From Pseudomonas fluorescens (GTDB lineage Bacteria; Pseudomonadota; Gammaproteobacteria; Pseudomonadales; Pseudomonadaceae): a stretch of DNA of 64,000 nucleotides. The stretch lies in the NCBI RefSeq assembly GCF_019212185.1, contig NZ_CP078138.1, forward strand, positions 124,001-188,000, given 5' to 3'. The notes beneath the pieces are model-generated. The model ran no database searches. It was not told the DNA's origin and saw only the letters and a list, made by a program, of their open reading frames with translations. Shown here piece by piece: positions 52,944-64,000 of the stretch (the stretch's first letter is position 1; each line of letters starts with the position of its first letter). The translations under genes and the position numbers were made by a program.

Positions 52944-54455
52944 GTGTCAGTGGAACTTTGGCAGCAGTGCGTGGAGCTATTGCGCGATGAGCTGCCTGCC
53001 CAACAATTCAACACTTGGATCCGTCCACTACAGGTCGAAGCCGAAGGCGACGAGTTGCGTGTCTACGCACCGAATCGCTTTGTTCTCGACTGGGTCAATG
53101 AAAAGTATCTGGGCCGTGTGCTCGAACTGCTCGATGAGCATGGCAACGGCATGGCGCCGGCGCTGTCCTTATTAATAGGTAGCAAGCGCAGCTCGGCACC
53201 GCGCGCGGCACCGAATGCGCCATTGGCTGCTGCGGCCTCGCAAGCCCAGGCTGCAGCTGCGCCGGTCAGCACTCCTGTGCCTGCTGCACCGAGCAAAAGG
53301 TCCACGCAAAAAGTAGTCGAGGAAAGTGAAGAGCCTTCTCGCGACAGCTTTGACCCGATGGCAGGCGCCAGTTCGCAACAGGCTCCGGTGCGTGCGGAAC
53401 AGCGCACCGTGCAGGTTGAAGGTGCGCTCAAGCACACCAGCTATCTGAACCGCACCTTTACCTTCGAGAACTTCGTCGAAGGCAAGTCCAACCAATTGGC
53501 GCGTGCGGCAGCCTGGCAAGTGGCGGACAACCCCAAGCATGGCTATAACCCGCTGTTCCTGTACGGCGGTGTCGGCTTGGGTAAGACTCACTTGATGCAC
53601 GCTGTGGGTAACCATCTATTAAAGAAGAACCCGAATGCCAAGGTCGTGTACCTGCATTCCGAGCGCTTCGTCGCAGACATGGTCAAGGCGTTGCAGTTGA
53701 ACGCCATCAACGAGTTCAAGCGTTTCTATCGCTCGGTTGATGCTCTGCTCATCGATGACATTCAATTTTTCGCCCGCAAGGAACGGTCGCAGGAAGAGTT
53801 TTTCCACACCTTCAACGCCCTCCTTGAAGGCGGCCAGCAGGTCATTCTCACCAGTGACCGCTACCCGAAAGAAATCGAAGGTCTGGAAGAGCGTCTGAAG
53901 TCGCGGTTTGGCTGGGGGCTGACGGTTGCCGTCGAGCCGCCGGAACTTGAAACCCGTGTCGCCATTCTGATGAAGAAGGCTGACCAGGCGAAAGTTGACC
54001 TGCCACATGACGCTGCATTCTTTATTGCCCAGCGCATCCGCTCCAACGTCCGTGAGCTCGAAGGCGCCCTGAAACGGGTCATCGCCCACTCACACTTCAT
54101 GGGTCGCGATATCACTATCGAGTTGATTCGCGAATCCCTCAAGGACTTGCTGGCATTGCAGGACAAGCTGGTCTCTGTGGATAACATTCAGCGCACCGTC
54201 GCTGAGTACTACAAGATCAAGATTTCCGACTTGCTGTCCAAGCGCCGTTCGCGTTCGGTGGCCCGTCCACGTCAAGTGGCCATGGCCCTGTCCAAGGAAT
54301 TGACCAACCACAGCCTGCCGGAAATCGGCGACGTGTTTGGCGGTCGCGACCACACCACGGTTTTGCACGCCTGCCGCAAGATCAACGAACTTAAGGAATC
54401 CGACGCGGATATTCGCGAGGACTACAAGAACCTGCTGCGTACATTGACCACTTGA
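52944..54455 (+). CDS. dnaA: Chromosomal replication initiator DnaA
   Basis: A 503-residue protein starting at GTG 52944 after TAGGGGATATCC. Domain I is residues 1-85; domain II, about 86-160, is Ala/Pro-rich and variable; domain III is the AAA+ ATPase with Walker A G-G-V-G-L-G-K-T at 208-215; domain IV ends with the DnaA signature [11 protein letters not shown]. Divergent from rpmH; dnaN follows after 39 bases. A perfect DnaA box is at 54176-54184 within the gene. Confidence 0.99.
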   Translation: MSVELWQQCVELLRDELPAQQFNTWIRPLQVEAEGDELRVYAPNRFVLDWVNEKYLGRVLELLDEHGNGMAPALSLLIGSKRSSAPRAAPNAPLAAAASQAQAAAAPVSTPVPAAPSKRSTQKVVEESEEPSRDSFDPMAGASSQQAPVRAEQRTVQVEGALKHTSYLNRTFTFENFVEGKSNQLARAAAWQVADNPKHGYNPLFLYGGVGLGKTHLMHAVGNHLLKKNPNAKVVYLHSERFVADMVKALQLNAINEFKRFYRSVDALLIDDIQFFARKERSQEEFFHTFNALLEGGQQVILTSDRYPKEIEGLEERLKSRFGWGLTVAVEPPELETRVAILMKKADQAKVDLPHDAAFFIAQRIRSNVRELEGALKRVIAHSHFMGRDITIELIRESLKDLLALQDKLVSVDNIQRTVAEYYKIKISDLLSKRRSRSVARPRQVAMALSKELTNHSLPEIGDVFGGRDHTTVLHACRKINELKESDADIREDYKNLLRTLTT

Positions 54456-54494
54456 TGAACACCAGCGCAGCTTATTAAGGCAAGGGACTAGACC

Positions 54495-55598
54495 ATGCAT
54501 TTCACCATTCAACGCGAAGCCCTGTTGAAACCCCTGCAACTGGTCGCAGGCGTCGTCGAGCGCCGACAGACCTTGCCGGTACTTTCCAACGTGCTGTTGG
54601 TTGTCGAAGGCCAGCAGTTGTCGCTGACCGGTACCGACCTGGAAGTCGAACTGGTCGGTCGTGTGCAACTTGAAGAGCCTGCCGAGCCAGGCGAAATCAC
54701 TGTGCCGGCGCGCAAGCTGATGGACATCTGCAAAAGCCTGCCCAACGACGCGCTGATCGACATCAAGGTCGATGAGCAGAAGCTCGTGGTCAAGGCCGGC
54801 CGTAGCCGTTTCACCCTGTCGACGCTGCCTGCCAACGACTTCCCGACTGTGGAAGAAGGTCCTGGCTCGCTGACGTGCAGCCTGGAACAAAGCAAACTGC
54901 GTCGTCTGATCGAACGCACCAGCTTTGCCATGGCGCAGCAGGATGTTCGCTATTACCTCAACGGCATGCTCCTTGAAGTGTCGGCCGGGGTTATTCGTGC
55001 GGTGGCTACCGATGGACATCGCCTGGCCATGTGCTCGATGCAGGCCGACATCGGTCAGCCAGACCGTCATCAGGTGATCGTTCCACGCAAAGGCATCCTG
55101 GAACTGGCGCGGTTGCTCACTGAGCCGGACGGTAACGTCAGTATCGTCCTGGGACAGCATCACATTCGCGCCACCACCGGCGAGTTCACCTTCACCTCGA
55201 AGTTGGTCGATGGCAAATTCCCGGACTACGAGCGCGTCCTGCCGAAAGGTGGCGACAAGCTGGTACTGGGTGATCGTCAGGCACTGCGTGAAGCCTTCAG
55301 CCGTACAGCAATTCTGTCCAACGAAAAGTACCGCGGCATCCGCCTGCAATTGGCCAATGGTCAGTTGAAGATTCAGGCCAATAACCCGGAACAGGAAGAG
55401 GCGGAAGAGGAAGTTGGCGTTGAGTACAACGGCGGCTCGCTGGAAATCGGCTTTAACGTCAGCTATCTGCTGGACGTGCTGGGCGTGATGACCACCGAGC
55501 AGGTGCGCCTGATTCTGTCGGACTCCAACAGCAGTGCGCTGGTGCAAGAGTCCGACAACGACGATTCGGCTTACGTTGTCATGCCGATGCGTCTGTAA
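54495..55598 (+). CDS. dnaN: DNA polymerase III beta sliding clamp
   Basis: A 367-residue ring-forming clamp that gives Pol III its processivity. It starts M-H-F-T-I-Q-R-E-A-L-L-K-P-L and ends V-V-M-P-M-R-L, as in other beta clamps; three similar domains follow each other. The start is a few bases after AAGGGA. Between dnaA and recF as in the ancestral order. Confidence 0.99.
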   Translation: MHFTIQREALLKPLQLVAGVVERRQTLPVLSNVLLVVEGQQLSLTGTDLEVELVGRVQLEEPAEPGEITVPARKLMDICKSLPNDALIDIKVDEQKLVVKAGRSRFTLSTLPANDFPTVEEGPGSLTCSLEQSKLRRLIERTSFAMAQQDVRYYLNGMLLEVSAGVIRAVATDGHRLAMCSMQADIGQPDRHQVIVPRKGILELARLLTEPDGNVSIVLGQHHIRATTGEFTFTSKLVDGKFPDYERVLPKGGDKLVLGDRQALREAFSRTAILSNEKYRGIRLQLANGQLKIQANNPEQEEAEEEVGVEYNGGSLEIGFNVSYLLDVLGVMTTEQVRLILSDSNSSALVQESDNDDSAYVVMPMRL

Positions 55599-55618
55599 AC
55601 ATGTCCTGTATCCGCTAG

Positions 55619-59144
<3,526 letters not shown>

Positions 59145-59167
59145 TCCCGCGTTTACTCAGCTGGTAC

Positions 59168-59200
59168 AAAAAAGGCCAACGCTTTGCGTTGGCCTTTTTT
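59168..59200 (+). terminator. gyrB terminator
   Basis: A perfect 15-base stem with a TTT loop (AAAAAAGGCCAACGC / GCGTTGGCCTTTTTT), ending in six T's, 24 bases after the gyrB stop. Confidence 0.95.
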
Positions 59201-59243
59201 ATGGGCGTGTATTCAATTAGACAAGGCGCCGGACGGGTATAAA

Positions 59244-59267
59244 AAAACCGGCTAAAAAGCCGGTTTT
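59244..59267 (-). terminator. Terminator of the glyQ-glyS-gmhB-plsC unit
   Basis: AAAACCGGCT and AGCCGGTTTT enclose AAAA; on the minus strand the hairpin is followed by seven T's. It lies 133 bases past the plsC stop. The 132 bases between hold no gene, only a perfect DnaA box at 59386-59394 and AT-rich DNA. Confidence 0.88.
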
Positions 59268-59399
59268 CTGGGTCACTGCGAAAACTTATGCACGTTTTTC
59301 CGTGTTTTATCAGATTAAGAAATATGTATCTAAATCATAGACTTAAGTGATAAATGAAACGATTTCAAAGAAAACCGTGCACAGGTTATCCACAGAAAC

Positions 59400-60170
59400 T
59401 CAAATCGCCTGTGGCTCGGTCGCAGTTGCGAGTGGCGGCAAGGAGCCCATGTCGCGCTGGGTCTGCTCATTCCACGCAGCCGCGCGGTCGTTCAGTTCGG
59501 CAATCGCCCGTGGACCGGTGCCTTCGGCATACATGGGCTCACCGATCACCACGGTGATCACCCCAGGCTTTTTCGCCCAGCCGGTTTTCGGCCAGAACTT
59601 GCCGGCGTTGTGTGCGATAGGCAGTACCGGCAGTTCAGCATTGACCGCCAGCGCCGTGCCTCCCCGAGAGAACTTGCCAACCGTGCCAAACGGGACGCGG
59701 GTGCCTTCCGGGAAAATCAGCACCCAGACATTGTCCTTGAGCAGTTCATCGCCCTTCTTGGCCACATGCTTGAGTGCGGCCTTCGGGTTATCGCGGTCGA
59801 TAGCAATCGGTCGCAGCATCGCCATCGCCCAGCCAAAAAACGGCACGAACAGCAGTTCGCGCTTGAGTACCTGACTCAATGGCTGGAAGTAAGCCGAGAG
59901 GAAGAATGTCTCCCAGGTGCTCTGATGGTTCGACAGGATTACGCAAGGCTGCTGCGGGACGTTCTCAGCGCCTTTGATCTCGTAGTGGATGCCAAGGAAC
60001 ACTTTGCTCAGCCACAGGGCGCAGCGGCACCAATAGACATTGATGAATCGATAACGCGCCTTGAACGGCAGGAAAGGCGCGATAAAAAAGCTCAGGCTGC
60101 ACCACAGCAACGAACTGGTGCCCAGCAGCAGGTAAAAAAGAAAGGTTCTGATTGCCTGCAAGATCGACAT
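59400..60170 (-). CDS. plsC: 1-acyl-sn-glycerol-3-phosphate acyltransferase, HdtS/LptA-type
   Basis: A 256-residue membrane acyltransferase. An N-terminal hydrophobic region (F-L-F-Y-L-L-L-G-T-S-S-L-L) anchors it; the catalytic motif is N-H-Q-S-T-W-E at 81-87 and F-P-E-G-T-R at 153-158. The last residue of the first motif is Glu where the usual NHX4D has Asp. By order next to gyrB this is P. aeruginosa PA0005; the P. fluorescens F113 counterpart, HdtS, was reported to direct acyl-homoserine-lactone synthesis. Phosphatidic acid synthesis is the most likely main role. Confidence 0.93.
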   Translation of the reverse strand: MSILQAIRTFLFYLLLGTSSLLWCSLSFFIAPFLPFKARYRFINVYWCRCALWLSKVFLGIHYEIKGAENVPQQPCVILSNHQSTWETFFLSAYFQPLSQVLKRELLFVPFFGWAMAMLRPIAIDRDNPKAALKHVAKKGDELLKDNVWVLIFPEGTRVPFGTVGKFSRGGTALAVNAELPVLPIAHNAGKFWPKTGWAKKPGVITVVIGEPMYAEGTGPRAIAELNDRAAAWNEQTQRDMGSLPPLATATEPQAI

Positions 60171-60252
60171 GGTCGCGTTTACCGTTGCGGGTCAGTGCCC
60201 GCCTTCCAAAAGCGCGCTCTGAACAGTCCCACGACAGGCTGCCAGAATCGCT

Positions 60253-60786
60253 CTAGTTGTTAATAAGTTCTGCGGCAATTGCCGCCAGATCGTCAAAAAT
60301 CAGCGTACCTGCCGGCAAGGTCTTGCCCAGCGTCTTCTCGCCCTTCCCGGTTTTCACCAAAACAGGCTGAGAATCGACGGCTTTTGCGGCCTCCAGGTCA
60401 CCGAGACTGTCGCCGACGAACCACAGGTGGCTCAGCGACACGTCGTAATGTGCGGCAATGGTTTTCAACATGCCGGGTTTTGGCTTGCGGCATTCGCAGC
60501 CTTCGTCAGGCCCGTGCGGGCAATAGACGATCAGGCCGAGTTCGCCGCCCTGCTCGGCCACTAACTCGCGCAAACGCGCGTGCATGGCGTCCAGGGTGGC
60601 GATGTCGTAATAGCCACGAGCAATACCGGACTGGTTGGTGGCCACGGCCACTGTCCAGCCGGCCTTGCTCAACTGCGCGATCGCCTCGATCGAGCCCGGC
60701 AGCGGAATCCACTCCGCCACCGATTTGATGTAAGCGTCGGAGTCGTAATTGATGACCCCATCCCGATCGAGAATCAGCAGTTTCAA
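60253..60786 (-). CDS. gmhB: D-glycero-beta-D-manno-heptose 1,7-bisphosphate phosphatase
   Basis: A 177-residue HAD phosphatase in the ADP-heptose route of LPS inner core. Motif I is L-D-R-D-G-V-I-N; the zinc loop C-P-H-G-P-D-E-G-C-E-C and K-P-K-P-G-M-L are typical of GmhB. It ends 82 bases before plsC and lies six bases after glyS; the 82-base gap holds no clear promoter. Confidence 0.94.
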   Translation of the reverse strand: MKLLILDRDGVINYDSDAYIKSVAEWIPLPGSIEAIAQLSKAGWTVAVATNQSGIARGYYDIATLDAMHARLRELVAEQGGELGLIVYCPHGPDEGCECRKPKPGMLKTIAAHYDVSLSHLWFVGDSLGDLEAAKAVDSQPVLVKTGKGEKTLGKTLPAGTLIFDDLAAIAAELINN

Positions 60787-60792
60787 ACGGTC

Positions 60793-62847
60793 TTACCCCA
60801 GCAACGAAATGTCGGCTACACCCAGGAACAGGCCACGCAGACGCGCCAGCAGCGCATAGCGGTTGGCGCGCACATTGGCGTCCTCGGCATTGACCATCAC
60901 CGCTTCGAAGAACGCATCCACCGGCTCGCGCAAGGCGGCCAGGCGCGCCAGCGACTCGCGATACTGACGAGCGGCAGCCATCGGTTGTACCGCCTGGTCG
61001 GCTTGCTGAATAGCCGAATAGAGCGAGAACTCGTTGGCGTTGTCGAAGTACTTGGCTTCGACGGTGGTCGGCACGCTGCCTTCGAGCTTGCTCAGCAGGT
61101 TCGACACGCGCTTGTTCACGGCGGCCAGGGCAGCCGCTTCCGGCAATTGGCGGAATGCCTGCACGGCTTGCACGCGCTGGTCGAAGTCCAGTGCCGAACC
61201 CGGGTTCAGTGCACGTACCGACAGGTAGGTGGCAACATCCACGCCTTCGTCTTCGTAGCGCGCACGCAGGCGGTCGAAGATGAACTCCAGGACCGCGTCA
61301 GCCAGACCGGCGGCCTTGACCTTCGGACCGAACGCAGCAACGGCGAAGGCCACCGCGTCGGTCAGATCGAGGTCGAGCTTCTTGTCGATCAGGATGCGCA
61401 ACACGCCCAGGGCCGCACGACGCAGGGCGTACGGGTCCTTGCTGCCGGTTGGCAGCATGCCGATACCGAAGATCCCGACCAGGGTGTCGAGCTTGTCTGC
61501 AATCGCCACCGCTGCACCGGTCAGGGTGCTTGGCAGTTCAGCACCCGCACCGCGCGGCATGTACTGCTCGTTCAGTGCCAGGGCGACGTCTTCTGGCTCG
61601 CCATCATTGAGGGCGTAGTAGTAACCGGCGACGCCTTGCATCTCCGGGAACTCGCCGACCATTTCGGTCGCCAGGTCGCACTTGGACAGCAGGCCCGCGC
61701 GCGCCGCCCATTGAGCGTTGCCGCCAATGTGCGGCGCGATGAACGCGGCCAGCTTGGAAACGCGCTCGGCTTTGTCGTAGACGCTGCCGAGTTTTTCCTG
61801 GAACACCACGTTCTGCAGGCGCTGGTTGAAATCTTCGAGTTTCTGCTTCTTGTCTTGCTTGAAGAAGAATTCGGCGTCGGTCAGGCGTGGACGAACCACC
61901 TTCTCGTTGCCGTCGATGATCTGCTGCGGGTCCTTGCTTTCGATGTTGGCCACGGTAATGAAACGTGGCAGCAACTTGCCGTCGGCGTCCAGCAGGCAGA
62001 AGTACTTCTGGTTGTCCTGCATGGTGGTAATCAGGGCTTCTTGCGGCACATCGAGGAAGCGTTCCTCGAACGAGCACACCAGCGGCACCGGCCACTCGAC
62101 CAGCGCGGTCACTTCGTCCAGCAGGTTGGCCGGAACGATAGCCGTGCCTTCCTGGCGGGTCGCCAGTTCTTCGGTGCGCTTGCTGATGATCTCGCGACGC
62201 TCGTTGGCGTCGGCCAGCACATAGGCGGCCCGCAGGTCGGCCAGGTAGCTGGATGGCGAACCGATGCGCACGCTTTGCGGGTGATGGAAGCGGTGGCCAC
62301 GGGAATCGCGACCGGCTTTCTGCGCCAGGATGGTGCAGTCGATGACTTGGTCACCCAGCAGCATCACCAGCCATTGCGTTGGACGAACGAATTCTTCCTT
62401 GCGCGCGCCCCAACGCATGCGTTTCGGGATCGGCAGGTCATTCAGGGAGTCTTCGACGATGGTCGGCAACAGGCTGGCGGTCGGCTTGCCGGCGATGTTC
62501 TGGCTGTAGCGCAGCTTTGGACCGCTCTGATCGATTTCGCTCAGGTCGACGCCGCACTTCTTGGCAAAGCCCAGCGCCGCTTGGGTCGGGTTGCCTTCGG
62601 CATCGAACGCGGCCTGACGTGGCGGGCCGTCGAGGTTGATGCTGCGATCCGGTTGCTGGGTGGCCAGTGCAGTGATCAGCACGGCCAGGCGGCGCGGGGC
62701 GGCATAAACGGTTTTGGTTTCGTAGTTCAGGCCGGCAGCTTGCAGGCCCTTGTCGATACCGGCGAGGAACGCCTCAGCCAAGGTGTTCAGGGCTTTGGGT
62801 GGCAGTTCTTCAGTGCCCAGTTCAACCAGAAAATCCAGAGCACTCAT
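60793..62847 (-). CDS. glyS: Glycine-tRNA ligase beta subunit
   Basis: 684 residues. Starts with [14 protein letters not shown], the hallmark of GlyS, and contains R-R-L-A-V-L-I and the C-terminal anticodon-binding-like helices. Together with GlyQ it forms the alpha2-beta2 enzyme that charges tRNA-Gly. Its start overlaps the glyQ stop by four bases. A 784-codon frame on the other strand is a shadow. Confidence 0.98.
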   Translation of the reverse strand: MSALDFLVELGTEELPPKALNTLAEAFLAGIDKGLQAAGLNYETKTVYAAPRRLAVLITALATQQPDRSINLDGPPRQAAFDAEGNPTQAALGFAKKCGVDLSEIDQSGPKLRYSQNIAGKPTASLLPTIVEDSLNDLPIPKRMRWGARKEEFVRPTQWLVMLLGDQVIDCTILAQKAGRDSRGHRFHHPQSVRIGSPSSYLADLRAAYVLADANERREIISKRTEELATRQEGTAIVPANLLDEVTALVEWPVPLVCSFEERFLDVPQEALITTMQDNQKYFCLLDADGKLLPRFITVANIESKDPQQIIDGNEKVVRPRLTDAEFFFKQDKKQKLEDFNQRLQNVVFQEKLGSVYDKAERVSKLAAFIAPHIGGNAQWAARAGLLSKCDLATEMVGEFPEMQGVAGYYYALNDGEPEDVALALNEQYMPRGAGAELPSTLTGAAVAIADKLDTLVGIFGIGMLPTGSKDPYALRRAALGVLRILIDKKLDLDLTDAVAFAVAAFGPKVKAAGLADAVLEFIFDRLRARYEDEGVDVATYLSVRALNPGSALDFDQRVQAVQAFRQLPEAAALAAVNKRVSNLLSKLEGSVPTTVEAKYFDNANEFSLYSAIQQADQAVQPMAAARQYRESLARLAALREPVDAFFEAVMVNAEDANVRANRYALLARLRGLFLGVADISLLG

Positions 62848-63797
62848 TGTGCAGCCTCCAGCTTGGCCAGTACTTCATCACGCAGGTCCGGGGTCGCCAT
62901 CGGGAAGCCCAGCTTGGCGCGAGCCAGCAGGTAGGCTTGCGCAACGGAACGCGCCAGGGTGCGCACACGCAGAATGTATTGCTGACGCGCGGTCACCGAG
63001 ATCGCTCGGCGCGCATCCAGCAGGTTGAAGGTGTGCGAAGCCTTCAGCACCATTTCATAGCTTGGCAGCGGCAGCGGTTGATCCAGCTCGATCAGACGCT
63101 TGGCTTCGCTTTCGTAGAAATCGAACAGTTCGAACAGTTTTTCGACGTTGGCGTGCTCGAAGTTGTAGGTCGACTGCTCCACTTCGTTCTGGTGGAACAC
63201 GTCGCCGTAGGTAACCTTGCCCATCGGGCCGTCAGCCCAGACCAGGTCGTAGACCGAGTCCACGCCCTGCAGGTACATGGCCAGGCGTTCCAGGCCGTAG
63301 GTGATTTCGCCGGTCACCGGATAGCACTCGATGCCGCCCGCTTGCTGGAAGTAAGTGAATTGGGTCACTTCCATGCCGTTGAGCCAGACTTCCCAGCCCA
63401 GGCCCCAGGCGCCCAGGGTCGGCGATTCCCAGTTGTCTTCGACGAAACGGATATCGTGCACCAGCGGGTCGAGGCCCACGTGCTTGAGGGAACCCAGGTA
63501 CAGCTCCTGGAAGTTGTCCGGGTTCGGCTTCAGAACTACCTGGAACTGGTAGTAGTGCTGCAGACGGTTAGGGTTTTCGCCGTAGCGGCCGTCAGTCGGG
63601 CGACGACTGGGCTGCACATAAGCGGCGTTCCAGGTTTCCGGGCCGATGGCGCGCAGGAACGTGGCGGTATGGAAAGTGCCGGCGCCTACTTCCATATCGT
63701 AGGGCTGAAGTACCACACAACCTTGCTCGGCCCAGTATTGCTGGAGGGCGAGGATCAAGTCTTGGAAGGTACGCACGGCTGGCGTAGGCTGGCTCAC
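62844..63797 (-). CDS. glyQ: Glycine-tRNA ligase alpha subunit
   Basis: The GTG at 63797 follows AGGTGAATTTC and starts [14 protein letters not shown], giving 317 residues; the frame extending to 63929 would run into the divergent tag gene. The class II catalytic core includes [17 protein letters not shown] and the [13 protein letters not shown] motif. First gene of the unit. Confidence 0.97.
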   Translation of the reverse strand: MSQPTPAVRTFQDLILALQQYWAEQGCVVLQPYDMEVGAGTFHTATFLRAIGPETWNAAYVQPSRRPTDGRYGENPNRLQHYYQFQVVLKPNPDNFQELYLGSLKHVGLDPLVHDIRFVEDNWESPTLGAWGLGWEVWLNGMEVTQFTYFQQAGGIECYPVTGEITYGLERLAMYLQGVDSVYDLVWADGPMGKVTYGDVFHQNEVEQSTYNFEHANVEKLFELFDFYESEAKRLIELDQPLPLPSYEMVLKASHTFNLLDARRAISVTARQQYILRVRTLARSVAQAYLLARAKLGFPMATPDLRDEVLAKLEAAQ

Positions 63798-63878
63798 GAA
63801 ATTCACCTGTTTCTTGGGCTGCGATTTAAAGAGCGGGAGTATACCCGATTCGTTCGTGCGCACGCCCCCTGGAGCCTT

Positions 63879-64000
63879 ATGCCACGCTGCTTTTGGTGTT
63901 CCGAAGATCCGCTGTACATGGCTTATCACGATCAGGAGTGGGGCGTGCCGCTACGCGACGCGCAGCGCTTGTTCGAGTTGCTTTTGCTCGAAGGGTTCCA
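63879..64000 (+). CDS. tag: DNA-3-methyladenine glycosylase I, partial at right edge
   Basis: The first 40 codons are present: [12 protein letters not shown], then Y-H-D-Q-E-W-G-V-P and [11 protein letters not shown]. The cysteine and the Y-H-D-x-E-W-G motif are the zinc and base-recognition signature of Tag, which removes 3-methyladenine. CTGGAG precedes the ATG at 63879. It is divergent from glyQ, as in PAO1. Confidence 0.95.
   Translation, partial: MPRCFWCSEDPLYMAYHDQEWGVPLRDAQRLFELLLLEGF

Noticed and set aside
60580..62934. A 784-codon open frame antisense to glyS
   Set aside because: Shadow of glyS; no ribosome site or family features.

Overview
This window comes from the replication-origin region of a fluorescent-group Pseudomonas chromosome. 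The evidence is the gene order rnpA-rpmH / dnaA-dnaN-recF-gyrB followed by plsC-gmhB-glyS-glyQ-tag, the nine-gene atp operon, glmU-glmS, parAB-rsmG-mnmG, inverted REP repeats of the P. fluorescens type, and the D-rhamnan (A-band/common polysaccharide antigen) locus. Genus is secure; species is inference.

Left part (1-17.4 kb). Two genes of unknown role (a TPR-like exported protein running off the left edge and a DUF3142 lipoprotein) are followed by an REP pair. Then come two divergent polysaccharide operons. The leftward operon (2203-7940) has two paralogous glycosyltransferases, two methyltransferases and a membrane acyltransferase, in the order of P. aeruginosa PA5455-PA5459. The rightward operon (8367-17367) is rmd-gmd-wbpW-wzm-wzt-wbpX-wbpY-wbpZ. 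It makes GDP-D-rhamnose, polymerises it on a lipid carrier and exports the chain by an ABC transporter; the leftward genes probably decorate or cap it.

Middle part (17.4-28 kb). An oxidoreductase fusion, a glutathione transferase and a LysR regulator are followed by a decayed LuxR-type gene. Next are two convergent operons: chalcone-isomerase-like + DUF3833 on the plus strand, and NTF2-like, SDR, FAD oxidoreductase, DUF1365, cyclopropane synthase and DUF2878 on the minus strand. Both are preceded by TGTACA-N12-TGTACA-like operators, which suggests a photo-oxidative or light-induced lipid-modification regulon controlled by a MerR/LitR-type regulator lying outside the window. The operon abuts the Tn7 target downstream of glmS, where unexplained repeats resemble a Tn7-type end.

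Right part (28-64 kb). The housekeeping block: glmS, a DeoR-type regulator, glmU, atpIBEFHAGDC, parA-parB, rsmG, mnmG, then a FecI/FecR/TonB-receptor iron module, mnmE, yidC, yidD, rnpA and rpmH, and on the other strand dnaA, dnaN, recF and gyrB, then the plsC-gmhB-glyS-glyQ group. Transcription points away from the rpmH-dnaA gap, the likely oriC. The gap upstream of mnmG carries the same DnaA boxes at identical spacing, so it looks like a second copy of the origin module. Two parS-like sites lie inside recF. Most starts were moved inward from the longest open frame using Shine-Dalgarno sequences, stop/start overlaps and family lengths.
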